A stretch of 64,000 nt of DNA from Armatimonadota bacterium (lineage in GTDB: Bacteria; Sysuimicrobiota; Sysuimicrobiia; Sysuimicrobiales; Humicultoraceae): contig JAVKHP010000001.1 of the NCBI GenBank assembly GCA_031459855.1, forward strand, positions 2,766,309 through 2,830,308. The letters are read 5' to 3'. The first letter of the stretch is position 1; each line of letters begins with the position of its first letter. Positions 7,038 to 15,375 of this stretch are shown one piece after another. The translations under genes and the position numbers were made by a program. The notes beneath the pieces are model-generated. The model ran no database searches. It saw only the letters and a program-made list of their open reading frames with translations, and was not told where the DNA came from.

Positions 7038-8048
7038 TCACGCGGGGGCCGCCGGCGCATCGCCGGCGGCCCCCGCTGTCGCCTGCACCACCACGTTGCC
7101 TCCCAGCAGCCGCGCCTCGTCCCGGGCGCGCCGCGCTGCCCGGTGCAGGTCCCGCCCGGTCCCGCCGTGCGTCGGGTACACGGCCAGCCCGACGGACACG
7201 GTCAGCTCCTCTCCCGGCGCATCGGCAGCGGCCTCTCGTCCCGGCGGGGGCAGATCCGCGATACGGCTGCGTACCCGCTCCGCGACGACGAAGGCCGCCT
7301 CGGCACCGGTCTCCGGTAACGCCAGGCTGAACTCCGTCTCGTCGGTGCGCGCCTTCACGTCCAGCTCCCGCGTCAGGTCGCGCAAGACCTCGGCGACCGC
7401 GCGCAGCACGGCCTGCGCCACATGCGGGCCGTACCGCGCGTGCCGCGCCTCGAACTCGTCCACGTCGAGCACGAGCAGCGCGAAAGGCCGCTGGTAGCGG
7501 GCGGCGCGCTTCACTTCCAGGGCCAGGTGCTCTTCGAAGAACCGCGCGGTGAACAGGTCCGTGGCCTCGTCCTGGATCGCCTGATCGATCAGCGCCCGCT
7601 GCAGCTCCTCCATCTCCTTCAGGTGCGCCGCCTCGCGCTGATCGGCCAGGTGCTGGTAGTGCGTCACGAACTCCACGATGGTGAAGTCCGTGGCCTGCGT
7701 GAGCCGCTCCACCAGTGCGTGCCGATCGGCCTCGTGCTCGGCCAGCTGGCCGCACAGGTCCTGGGCCAGGTCACGAAAGACCACGAACCCTTGGACGATC
7801 TCAGAGGCGCCGAACCCCATCGACAGTCGAACCGCGGCCTCCCGGCGGATGAAGTCGCGCAGACCGGCAGGGTCGTCCGAATCGAGGTAGAGCACCAGCT
7901 CGGCGAGGTACGCACGGCCCAGCCGCCGCAGTTCCTCCAGCGGACGGTAGACGAACGCCGACGGCCGCAGCCGTGAAAGCGCCGTTGCCCACGCGGCGGC
8001 CACCCGTTCCTGCTCGCGCTCGAGCAGACTGGCTAGCCGACGCGGCAC
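7038..8048 (-). CDS. RsbRD-like sensor with degenerate GGDEF domain
   Basis: A 336-residue soluble protein. The N-terminal half (about 1-155) is all-helical with the spacing of RsbRD_N-like domains (LLEREQERVAAAWATAL, GLRDFIRREAAVRLSMGFGASEIVQGF). The C-terminal half has the fold signature of a diguanylate cyclase (PFALLVLDVDEFE, VSVGLAVYPTHGG), but the active site reads RTDETEF instead of RxGGDEF and the usual ND substrate pair is absent. It is therefore probably not a cyclase; such domains often bind nucleotides or act as scaffolds. It is the last gene of the pilMNO operon (20-bp gap, GTG start). Its final codons lie inside a 16-bp perfect hairpin. Confidence 0.85.
   Translation of the reverse strand: MPRRLASLLEREQERVAAAWATALSRLRPSAFVYRPLEELRRLGRAYLAELVLYLDSDDPAGLRDFIRREAAVRLSMGFGASEIVQGFVVFRDLAQDLCGQLAEHEADRHALVERLTQATDFTIVEFVTHYQHLADQREAAHLKEMEELQRALIDQAIQDEATDLFTARFFEEHLALEVKRAARYQRPFALLVLDVDEFEARHARYGPHVAQAVLRAVAEVLRDLTRELDVKARTDETEFSLALPETGAEAAFVVAERVRSRIADLPPPGREAAADAPGEELTVSVGLAVYPTHGGTGRDLHRAARRARDEARLLGGNVVVQATAGAAGDAPAAPA
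7042..7076. terminator. 16-bp perfect inverted repeat, bidirectional terminator candidate
   Basis: gcgggggccgccggcg pairs perfectly with 7061-7076 across a 3-nt loop. It lies about 50 nt after the plus-strand gene ending at 6991 and overlaps the last 13 codons of the minus-strand GGDEF gene, so it can end transcription from either side. There is no U-tract. Confidence 0.5.
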
Positions 8049-8067
8049 CGGGGCGACGCCCCCGGGT

Positions 8068-8694
8068 TCAGGGTTGAACTGGCGGCTGCTCTCGCGGCAG
8101 CACGAACGTGTTGGCCTGGAGCGTCACCCGCAGGCGCGGCAGCTCGGGCGTCGGTGCCAGCGAGATCTGCCGCAGTACGATGAACCGCGGGAAGTTCTCC
8201 AGCCGGCCCATGTAGGCGATCAGGTCGCCGTAGGTCCCCTCGAAGCCCAGGTCCAGGCGGAAGAGCTGGTACGGCGGTTGCGCCTGTGGCGGCCGCTGCC
8301 CCGCCGGCGCCGCCTGGGTGCCCGCCGGCGGCTGCACGGAATTGGTCGGGGCCTGGGTGGGCCCGGGCCGCAACAGGGTCAGCTTGATCCCGATCTCGCG
8401 GGCCACGTCCTGCAGCGCCCGGATCAGGTTGGGGATCTCTCGCTCGGGCGGCAGCCGCATCTCGACGAGGCGGATCTCGTTCACCAGTGCCGCGTACTCG
8501 CGCTCCTTGGCCTCGCGCGTGGCGGCCAGGGTCTGCAGCCTCGCGAGCTCCTGCGTCTTGGACGCGAGCTCGCGGTCCAGGCGGGCCAGCTCGTCGGTCT
8601 GCGGCACGTAGACCAGCAGGTAGAACCCCGCCGCAATAACGGCGGCGATGACAAGAGCCACGAGCATGCGCTCGCGCGCGCTCAGGCCTCTCAC
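8068..8694 (-). CDS. pilO: Type IV pilus assembly protein PilO
   Basis: A 208-residue inner-membrane protein that pairs with PilN to form the alignment platform. A membrane helix (LVALVIAAVIAAGFYLLVYV, about 10-30) precedes a coiled coil (DELARLDRELASKTQELARLQ) and a ferredoxin-like domain with PPEREIPNLIRALQDVAREIGI and the Pro-rich loop before LDLGFEGTYGDLIAYMGRLENFPRFI, all typical of PilO. The start is GTG 8694, overlapping the pilN stop (GTGA), which fixes it over the much longer open frame upstream. Confidence 0.93.
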   Translation of the reverse strand: MRGLSARERMLVALVIAAVIAAGFYLLVYVPQTDELARLDRELASKTQELARLQTLAATREAKEREYAALVNEIRLVEMRLPPEREIPNLIRALQDVAREIGIKLTLLRPGPTQAPTNSVQPPAGTQAAPAGQRPPQAQPPYQLFRLDLGFEGTYGDLIAYMGRLENFPRFIVLRQISLAPTPELPRLRVTLQANTFVLPREQPPVQP

Positions 8695-9254
8695 TGGCGC
8701 ACCCCCTGGGCCGACGCCTGCGGCTTCAGCACGCGGGCGCTCACCTGGAACCGCACGACCTCCCGCGTCCCTACCCTCTCGAGCTGGACCACGGTCAGGT
8801 CGACCGCGCGAAACAGCGGCCCCATCCCCAGGTTGTCCATGAGCTGGGCCACCGCGTAGTACGACAGCCCCATGCCCTCGATGGTCAGCGTGCCCTCCTC
8901 CGGCACCGACAACGACGTCAGCCAGACGTCCCTCGGGATCAGGAGGCGGACGTCGTTCAGCACCGAGGCCGCGGGGAGCTGCTGCTTGAGCAGGTCCTGC
9001 AGCAGCCCTTGCTTCACCTTCAGCGCCGCGATCTGTCGGTCGAGGGCCTCGACCCGCTGGATCGTCGGCCGCAGCGTGGCGATCTCCTCTTCGGTGGCGG
9101 CGATGCGCGCACGACGGTCGCGGACCTGTCCGCCGAGCGCCAGTGCCCATATGACGACCACGACCAGCGTGGCCAGCGGCACCACCAGCTCGACCAGCTG
9201 GCGAAACGGAAACCGTCGCCGGGGCGCGCGGGGAAGGAGGTTGATGCGGATCAC
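8691..9254 (-). CDS. pilN: Type IV pilus assembly protein PilN
   Basis: A 187-residue bitopic inner-membrane protein. It begins with the cytoplasmic INLLP motif (MIRINLLPR) that docks into PilM, followed by one membrane helix (about 22-42), a coiled coil (RARIAATEEEIATLRPTIQRVEALDRQIAAL) and a C-terminal ferredoxin-like fold. It overlaps pilM and pilO by 4 bp on each side (ATGA/GTGA), consistent with fixed stoichiometry. Confidence 0.95.
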   Translation of the reverse strand: MIRINLLPRAPRRRFPFRQLVELVVPLATLVVVVIWALALGGQVRDRRARIAATEEEIATLRPTIQRVEALDRQIAALKVKQGLLQDLLKQQLPAASVLNDVRLLIPRDVWLTSLSVPEEGTLTIEGMGLSYYAVAQLMDNLGMGPLFRAVDLTVVQLERVGTREVVRFQVSARVLKPQASAQGVRQ

Positions 9255-10339
9255 GCGACGTCACCTCCGCGCATCGCCAGGCCCACGGCCACCGCCATCG
9301 TGGGGCCCACGGCCTGCAGCCGCTCGGGCGGGAACGCGGCGGGGTTGACCTTCACGTTGACGAACGGCGAGGCGACCGTCGTGGCGATGCCAAGCTCGCT
9401 GGCGATGGCCCTGTCCAGGTGCCGCAGGCGTGCCAGCCCGCCCGCCAGCAGGATCTGGTTGATGACGGCGGTACGCGACCGGGTCTGGTAGTAGTCCAGC
9501 GACCGGCGGATCTCGGTGATGAGGTCGCCGATGTGGGGCGCGATCACGTCGTGGAGGCGCTCGGCGGTGTGATCGGCCGTGGCGCCCTCCTCGAGCACCT
9601 CGCCCTTCTCCTCCAGCAGGGTCCGGGCAGTACTCACGTCCACGTCCATGGCCTCGCGGATGGCTGTCACCAGTGCCATGCCCCCGATGGGGATGTTGCG
9701 GGTGAACCGCAGGCGCGCCCCCTCGGTGATGAGGATGTCGGAGGCCTCTGCCCCGAGATCCACCACGGCCACGGTCTGCCCGTCCTGGCCGCCGCCAGGC
9801 ACCACCGACCGCAGCAGGGCGAACGACTCGACGTCGAGCACCTTGAGCTGTACCCGTGCGGCATCGGCGGTGGCCACGATGTGGTCGACCACCTCTTGGC
9901 GTGCGGCGACCACCAGGACGTCGAGCATCTTCCGTCCATCCTCGGTGGCCTCACCCAGCACCTGGTAGTCCATGTAGACTTCGCGGATGTTGTACGGGAG
10001 GTACCGCTCGGCCTCGTACCGCACCGCGGCGGTCAGCTCCTGCCGGGTCATCGGCGGGACGCGCACCTCGCGCACCGTCACGGCCTGTCCTCCGACGCCC
10101 ATCACAGCACGGTCGGTCCTGATGCCGGCGCGGTCCAGGAGCGCGCGGACGTGGCTTCCCAGTTCCTCGGGGGCGATGGGGACACCGTCGCGGATCACAC
10201 CGGGCGGGCACGGCGCGGTGTCCATCCGGAGCACGCGAAAGCCTGATCGGTAGGTACCCTGCAGTTCCACCACCTTCAGGGTATCGCTCCCCACGTCGAT
10301 ACCCACGTGCCCCTGGGCGCCGGACGAGAAGAGGCCCAT
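9251..10339 (-). CDS. pilM: Type IV pilus assembly ATPase-fold protein PilM
   Basis: A 362-residue actin-like cytoplasmic protein. The FtsA/MreB-type phosphate loops are clear: GIDVGSDTLKVVEL near the N-terminus, VAVVDLGAEASDILI in the middle and ILLAGGLARLRHLDRAIASELG near the C-terminus. It binds the PilN N-terminus under the inner membrane. It is first in the pilM-pilN-pilO-GGDEF operon. The 144-nt leader starts at a SigB-type promoter that sits inside the end of the minor-pilin operon, so pilM may also be read from upstream. Confidence 0.95.
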   Translation of the reverse strand: MGLFSSGAQGHVGIDVGSDTLKVVELQGTYRSGFRVLRMDTAPCPPGVIRDGVPIAPEELGSHVRALLDRAGIRTDRAVMGVGGQAVTVREVRVPPMTRQELTAAVRYEAERYLPYNIREVYMDYQVLGEATEDGRKMLDVLVVAARQEVVDHIVATADAARVQLKVLDVESFALLRSVVPGGGQDGQTVAVVDLGAEASDILITEGARLRFTRNIPIGGMALVTAIREAMDVDVSTARTLLEEKGEVLEEGATADHTAERLHDVIAPHIGDLITEIRRSLDYYQTRSRTAVINQILLAGGLARLRHLDRAIASELGIATTVASPFVNVKVNPAAFPPERLQAVGPTMAVAVGLAMRGGDVA

Positions 10340-10489
10340 CGGCGTCTACCTCACCCCCTCGGGTGGAGTCGTCCGGCAGGAGACCCCGGCAAGCCCGCCT
10401 GCCCGTCTTGTATCCCTTCGCAACCCGGAGCACGAACCCCTGCCACCCAGCAGCCCGAGCCGGGGCACCGCACCCCACTGCCAGTCAAA

Positions 10490-10514
10490 ATGCCCAACTA
10501 GGGGCCGGATAGAC
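10490..10514 (-). promoter_or_regulatory. SigB/SigF-type promoter of pilMNO
   Basis: Minus strand GTCTAT (10509-10514), 13-nt spacer ending tagtt, GGGCAT (10490-10495). It overlaps the last codons of the fimT-like gene. The spacer is one base shorter than in most other copies. The leader to ATG 10339 is about 145 nt and GC-rich; I looked for a GEMM aptamer in it and the conserved GGCAAAC core is missing. Confidence 0.55.
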
Positions 10515-11028
10515 GCACGTAGCCCAGCACCTCGACCGTCACGCGGCGGCGGACGCCCAGGGCCCCGCCGAGCACCACGGTCCCGGCACCCGGATTGCCA
10601 AGCGGGCTGAACGTCACGGTGTGCGCCGGAAAGGTCGTGTCCCGGAGGTCTACGCCCGCTGGCAGCCGCCGGCTGGCGCCGGCAGCCCCGGGCTCTGTGA
10701 ACACCGGCCCTTCCCAGGGGCCAGCACCACAGTGGGGCGACCCACCAGCCACCGTGCCGGCGAACCGCGTGATGGTATAGGCGTCACGCGGGGGGTCGAA
10801 GACGATCCGGTAGCACGTCCGCTCGGCGCTGGCGCGGTGGGCCAGCATGCGCAGGTCGGCGGCCAGCACGCGCGTGGCTCCCGCAAGACGGCGCCCCGTG
10901 ATCACGGCCGTGCCTCCAAGGGCGACCCCGCCCAGCGTCGCGCCAAGGGCCAGGACCACGAGCACCTCGGCGAGCCCGAATCCCCGGAGGCCAGATGCCA
11001 AGACGGCCGGCGAGCCCGTCGCGATCAC
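10498..11028 (-). CDS. Minor pseudopilin, FimT/GspH type
   Basis: A 176-residue prepilin-like protein. The leader ends at glycine in GLRGFGLAEVLVVLALGA, with Glu at position +5 of the processed protein and a hydrophobic helix, so it should be a PilD substrate. The C-terminal part has the GspH-like beta pattern (CYRIVFDPPRDAYTITRFAG, AHTVTFSPLGNPGAGTVVLGG). The residue after the cleavage site is Phe, as usual, but the following T is replaced by G. Last of three coupled minor-pilin genes (ATGA overlap with the gene upstream). Confidence 0.85.
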   Translation of the reverse strand: MIATGSPAVLASGLRGFGLAEVLVVLALGATLGGVALGGTAVITGRRLAGATRVLAADLRMLAHRASAERTCYRIVFDPPRDAYTITRFAGTVAGGSPHCGAGPWEGPVFTEPGAAGASRRLPAGVDLRDTTFPAHTVTFSPLGNPGAGTVVLGGALGVRRRVTVEVLGYVRLSGP

Positions 11029-13055
11029 CGTCCCATCAACTCCTCCCAGTGCGGCCTACGGTACAGCGGATCGCCCCCGGCAAACGCGGGATCGCCGTCG
11101 GAACTTCCTGTCACGCCGACGGTCCGGCTTCGCGGGAAGTACGGCGGCGCTACCATCCGCAGCCGACGGTCGTACGTGACAGCCCGACCGTAGCCTGTGA
11201 GCGGGTCGAACCCGCCAAGGGGCCCCAGGGTCCGCTGCACGACCGCCCCAAAGACCGCGGCAGTCCCCTTGTCGGGGAGGCGATCCCAGCCCTCCACCCG
11301 GACCTGTCCCTGGGGGGCCAGGATGACCGCGTCGACGAAGAGATCACGAGGGGTCAGGGGGCCTGCGATGACGACGTCGCCCCGCCGTGTCCACAGCCCC
11401 AGCAGGCCTCCCGACGCTTGGCCGCCTGAGACTGCCTGGTAGACGAGGTGGTCGGCGATGGCAATGTCGCCCGACGCAGCAAGGGTCAGGCGGAGCGCAG
11501 GATGCACGACCCCGCGGAGCCCGACGTCAGGGTCGTCGAGCAGGCCGTCGCCTCCGGCGTCGTAGGGCGCCGCCAGGGCATCCGACACGTAGACGAGGCC
11601 GTTGAACGTACCCGCCGGATAGGCGCGGGGCGGCCGGCCCGGCTCGGTCACCGTGACCGCGCGCGTACGGGGGTCCACGACCACCCTGACCTCGCCGGGC
11701 GCGCGACCGTCTGCGACGTCGAGCACGAGGGAGATCACCTGCATGTCGTCTTCGACGGCCAGCTGCATTCGGCGCACGCTGCCTGCCACGTACACGCCGC
11801 CGCATCCTGCGCCTGTTGCGCACTGGTCGGCGACGTAGACGCCCGGAGGTACCGGCGTACCGTCGTCGGGCAGGTCGGTGGTGGACGCCCTGATCTCCTG
11901 ATCGGTGGGGTCGGGACCGTCGGCTGGCGACAACCCCAGCACCGCCCGCGCAGGGTTGGTGGCTCCTGGGAGCGTAGCCGGGTCGGGGACGGCTGTCACG
12001 CCCTGGCGGCTGCCACGGACAGTGGCGCCGAACCGGGGTGCGTCGCATCCCGGAACCGTCAGGGTCTCCGCAGCGGTGTCATCGGGAATCTCCAGCGTGC
12101 GCGGCCACCCGCAGGCGTAGAAGCGCATGGCCGGCGCCGCCTGCGTCACGGGACCCGAGAACTGCGGCGTTCCGGCGACTCCAAGCGCGCTGTTGGCGTG
12201 GACGCGGCCGTCGATGCGGGCCCCGGTGTGCAACCAGGCCGGGCTCTCGCCGAGCACCAGCAGCGCTGCCGATGCCACCGGCACCTCGGCCACCACCACC
12301 GGCCAGCCGCCCAGCGCACCGCCCGTGCGCGTGTAGCTTCCCTGCCAGGTGGGCGCGACGTGGGGAAACCACTGCGGGCACCCGTCGGCGCCTTCGCCGC
12401 GCAGGCAGACGATACGCCGCGCCCGGCCGGCGCGTCCCACGGCGACGACGGCGTAGTCGAACCACATGACGTACCGCTCCAACGCGCCCTCGGGCACCGC
12501 CGCCTGGCACGTCGACGGACGTCCCGACCACCGAACCGCCACGGTCGCGTAGACCTCAGCTGTAGTGGCGCCCGAGACCGCCTCGAGTAGGTGAATCGGC
12601 CGGTCGGCGGTGCCGAGGGACAGGTAGGCCGTGCCGCCCACACGTGTCCAGTCGGTGGCCTGCCGGTCAGCGGGCACAGCGAACCGCACGAGGAGATCGA
12701 CCGGCGTGGGCCCCGACGCACTGCCCGCCCCGCGGCAGATCGCCTCCACCACCGGCAGATCCTCCGCACGCACGCGGTCTGGCAGGTCGACCCGCACCCG
12801 GCGGCGCAGTTCGGCCAGGGCCCGGTAGGCGCCGGCCTCCGCCGCCGCGAGCGCCTGCTGCGCGCGCAGGTAGTCGTTGGCCATGGTGGTGTCCGCCATG
12901 GTGGCAACGACGAGCGCGGCGAGGACCACCGACACCACAACTGTGGTCACGAGGATCCCGACGAGCGCAGCGCCCCGCGCACCAGACCCCGGCGCGGCAG
13001 CATGCCAACTCGTGTCCTCCACGGCGCCACCGTCCTCTGCCCGCCCGCCCCTCAC
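11025..13055 (-). CDS. Large PilX-like minor pilin component
   Basis: A 676-residue protein with one N-terminal membrane helix in the PilX_N style (GAALVGILVTTVVVSVVLAALVVATMADTT) followed by the conserved RAQQALAAAEAGAYRAL segment seen in PilX/GspK-type proteins. The remainder (about 120-676) is an Asp/Gly/Pro-rich secreted domain with about eight cysteines; it is several times longer than classical PilX (about 200 aa). Such long forms may carry adhesin or tip functions; this is inference. GTG 13055 is chosen because it overlaps the pilV-like stop (GTGA). The middle and C-terminal parts match no domain I recognise. Confidence 0.8.
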   Translation of the reverse strand: MRGGRAEDGGAVEDTSWHAAAPGSGARGAALVGILVTTVVVSVVLAALVVATMADTTMANDYLRAQQALAAAEAGAYRALAELRRRVRVDLPDRVRAEDLPVVEAICRGAGSASGPTPVDLLVRFAVPADRQATDWTRVGGTAYLSLGTADRPIHLLEAVSGATTAEVYATVAVRWSGRPSTCQAAVPEGALERYVMWFDYAVVAVGRAGRARRIVCLRGEGADGCPQWFPHVAPTWQGSYTRTGGALGGWPVVVAEVPVASAALLVLGESPAWLHTGARIDGRVHANSALGVAGTPQFSGPVTQAAPAMRFYACGWPRTLEIPDDTAAETLTVPGCDAPRFGATVRGSRQGVTAVPDPATLPGATNPARAVLGLSPADGPDPTDQEIRASTTDLPDDGTPVPPGVYVADQCATGAGCGGVYVAGSVRRMQLAVEDDMQVISLVLDVADGRAPGEVRVVVDPRTRAVTVTEPGRPPRAYPAGTFNGLVYVSDALAAPYDAGGDGLLDDPDVGLRGVVHPALRLTLAASGDIAIADHLVYQAVSGGQASGGLLGLWTRRGDVVIAGPLTPRDLFVDAVILAPQGQVRVEGWDRLPDKGTAAVFGAVVQRTLGPLGGFDPLTGYGRAVTYDRRLRMVAPPYFPRSRTVGVTGSSDGDPAFAGGDPLYRRPHWEELMGR

Positions 13056-13540
13056 CGCATCCCTCGCAGCGTTGCCGACGTCACCTGCGCCAGCGGCCTT
13101 CCGCGGAACGTGACCGCAACGCTGATCCACTGGAGGAGATCACCGTGGGCTCCGGGCGGTGGCCGACAGGCCACGGAGGCGGCCGGGACGATCCATGCCG
13201 GCTGAGCATCTGGCGGGTCGAGCCGCACGGCGGCGATCGTCACCGTATAGCCGTAGGCGGCGTACGGGTCGACCACCACGCTGGGGCCCTCGGCCTGCAA
13301 ACAGTCGAACCCGCGGTGCCTCGCGATCTCCGTCAGCTGCGCCTCTGGACGGGCCCGCACCTCCTCGAGCTTCTGCGTGGCGAGTGCGGTCGCGGTGGTC
13401 CGACGTCCCTGGTCAGCCGCCACACGGAGCAGCAGGCCCATCGTGCGAGCGGCTGCCACCGACATCCCGGCGAACACTACCAGGGCTACGAGCACCTCGA
13501 GCAGCGTCAGCCCCACCTGCGACCTGCGGTTGGCGGTCAT
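13052..13540 (-). CDS. Minor pilin, PilV/GspI type
   Basis: A 162-residue prepilin with the class III leader QVGLTLLEVLVALVVFAGM (Gly-1, Glu+5) and the GspI-like segment ATALATQKLEEVRARPEAQL. First gene of the minor-pilin operon. ATG 13540 has GGAGGGAGG just upstream. The upstream region carries no SigB-type site; instead the CRISPR-like array begins about 30 bp away, so the operon promoter is unclear. Confidence 0.88.
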   Translation of the reverse strand: MTANRRSQVGLTLLEVLVALVVFAGMSVAAARTMGLLLRVAADQGRRTTATALATQKLEEVRARPEAQLTEIARHRGFDCLQAEGPSVVVDPYAAYGYTVTIAAVRLDPPDAQPAWIVPAASVACRPPPGAHGDLLQWISVAVTFRGRPLAQVTSATLRGMR

Positions 13541-13570
13541 CTGCCTCCCTCCACCAGGGAACATCGATGG

Positions 13571-13968
13571 CTGATCCCCCAGCGTACAGGGGTGCCGCCA
13601 GCAGGGCCACGATCAGCGGCCGGGAGGGTGGCTGGTGATCCAGCGTACAGGGGTGCCTTCAACGCCGCCGACCCGACCGCGAGGGTGGGCGGTTGGTCCC
13701 CCAGCGTACCGGGGGGTGGACGCGGCGCAGCCAGGGTCGGGGTGCCGGACACCGACGGTATCCTCACGGCGCGCGGGGGGACAGGGCGTCGAGGCGCAAC
13801 GGCAGGAGGCCGACTGCCGTCTCCCCACCGCGTGTGGGTGCAGGGTGGTCGTCCCGATGCCGAAGCGCGTCCCGCTCGTCGTCTCCCCACCGCGCGTGGG
13901 TGCAGGGCATTGCCGTGAGCGCTGCGGCCGTGCAGCTGCTCCTCTCCCCACCGCGCGCGGGTGCAGGG
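13571..13968. CRISPR. Seven-unit degenerate CRISPR-like array, no cas genes
   Basis: Seven copies of a roughly 28-bp element recur every 59-64 bp. Three are well conserved (13818-13845, 13880-13907, 13941-13968; core ctccccaccgcg then gtgggtgcaggg), with unique spacers of 34 and 33 bp. One is intermediate (13759-13786). Three (13571-13598, 13632-13659, about 13695-13722) share a related core (cccagcgtac then ggggtgcc). Each contains an inverted repeat (CCCAC/GTGGG or CCCC/GGGG), as in type I-E repeats, whose 61-bp period it also matches. The stretch 13541-14097 holds no convincing gene. No cas gene is in the window, so it is an orphan or decaying array. Confidence 0.6.
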
Positions 13969-14097
13969 GCTGGCCCCACGGCACCGCGAAGCACCCAACG
14001 CTGTGGTCTGTGCCGTCACCGTGGGGAGCGGCCGGAACCGCAGCCGAGCAAGGGAGCCCGGAGGTCGGCGCCGGCGACGGCCCGGCCCCGCAACAAA

Positions 14098-15375
14098 ATG
14101 GCGCACACACGCTATACCTCCCTGCAGTGGTGGAATCTCGCGGCGGCCGGCCTCGCGCTGCGCGCGGTGCTGCTGCCCTCCGGCGGCTATCCGACCGACA
14201 TCGCGTCGTTCAAAGCGTGGGCGGTCGCCCTGGCCGCAAGCGGGCCAGCGGCCTTCTACGGCTCGGGGTTCGCGGACTACCTCCCTGGGTATCTCTACGT
14301 GCTGTGGCTGGTTGGGGAGCTCAATGCGCTCCTGCAGTTCAACGACGTCGCGTGGCTGGTGGCGTTGAAACTGCCTGCTGTGCTGGCCGACCTGGCCACG
14401 GCGTGGCTCCTGCTGCACATCGGCGCGCGCGCCAGCCACCCAGCCGGCCTGGGCCTGGCCGCGACCTACCTCTTCAACCCCGGAGTCCTCTTCACGAGCG
14501 CAGTGTGGGGGCAGGTCGACAGCGTGGGCGCGTTGCTCATGCTCGCGGGGCTGTGGGCCCTGGCCCGACCCGCACCGGCCCTCGTCGCCAGCACCGCGCT
14601 CCTGGGCGTGGCCGCCCTGACCAAACCCCAGGTGGCCCCCGCGTTGCTGCCGGCCACCCTGGCCGTGCTACCGCTGAGCGCGGCCCGTGCGCCGGTGGTG
14701 CGCGGGCGCCGGCTGGCCCTGGCCGCCGTCGTGCCGCTGGCGATCGTGGCAGTGCTGGCCTGGCCGTTCGGCCTGACGCTGGCGGACCTGGGAGCGCTGC
14801 TCCGGGACGCGGCCCGGGTGTACCCGTACGGCAGCGTCATGGCGTTCAACCTGTGGGGTGCGGTGCAGGGGTTCTGGATCCCCGACACAGCACGCTGGGC
14901 CGGGGTGCCGGTCGTCGTGTGGGGGCTCGTGCTCGGTGGCGGGACCGCCGCGGTGGTCGCGGCGCTGGCCTGGCGCGCTGACCCGCAGCGAGCGTTGCTG
15001 CCCGCGGCCGCCGTGACCCTGCTGGCGGCGTTTGCGCTGCCCACGCGCGTCCACGAGCGTTACCTGCTGCCGGCCCTGCCGGTGCTCGCCGCCGCAGGGT
15101 ACAGCGACCGGCGCTTCTGGGCGCTGTACGGTGGCGCCTCGGGCCTGTTCGCGCTCAACGTGCTGTACGCCTACACACGACCCCATCTACAGACACTGCG
15201 CCTGCCGGTGTGGCTCGAGCAGACGCTGTTCGCCGCACCGGTGACCCGGGCGCTGGGCGTCGCGGCCGTGCTCGCGCTGTCCTGGGGACTCGCTATCCTC
15301 TGGGATCTCTGCCGGCGCTCGCGGGAAACCGCCGCACTCGCCACCACAGACGCCCCAGCTCGTAGAACGCCCTGA
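14098..15375 (+). CDS. Polytopic mannosyltransferase-like glycosyltransferase (GT-C)
   Basis: A 425-residue membrane protein with about ten hydrophobic segments. The first periplasmic loop (GGYPTDIASFKAWAVALAASGPAAFYGSGFADYLPGY) has the Asp-rich pattern of GT-C lipid-linked sugar transferases of the PIG-M/DUF2029 type, and a later loop has VWGQVDSVGALLMLAGL and TRVHERYLLPALPVLAA, common in this family. It would transfer a sugar from a lipid carrier outside the cytoplasmic membrane. There is no Shine-Dalgarno close to ATG 14098. Its last 83 bp overlap the 3' end of the convergent GT2 gene. Confidence 0.75.
   Translation: MAHTRYTSLQWWNLAAAGLALRAVLLPSGGYPTDIASFKAWAVALAASGPAAFYGSGFADYLPGYLYVLWLVGELNALLQFNDVAWLVALKLPAVLADLATAWLLLHIGARASHPAGLGLAATYLFNPGVLFTSAVWGQVDSVGALLMLAGLWALARPAPALVASTALLGVAALTKPQVAPALLPATLAVLPLSAARAPVVRGRRLALAAVVPLAIVAVLAWPFGLTLADLGALLRDAARVYPYGSVMAFNLWGAVQGFWIPDTARWAGVPVVVWGLVLGGGTAAVVAALAWRADPQRALLPAAAVTLLAAFALPTRVHERYLLPALPVLAAAGYSDRRFWALYGGASGLFALNVLYAYTRPHLQTLRLPVWLEQTLFAAPVTRALGVAAVLALSWGLAILWDLCRRSRETAALATTDAPARRTP

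Noticed and set aside
10345-10483. Possible third GEMM riboswitch in the pilM leader
   Set aside because: A GTTGCGAAGGGAT segment resembles the 3' end of the two aptamers, but the conserved GGCAAACC and GCGCAAAGC cores are missing.
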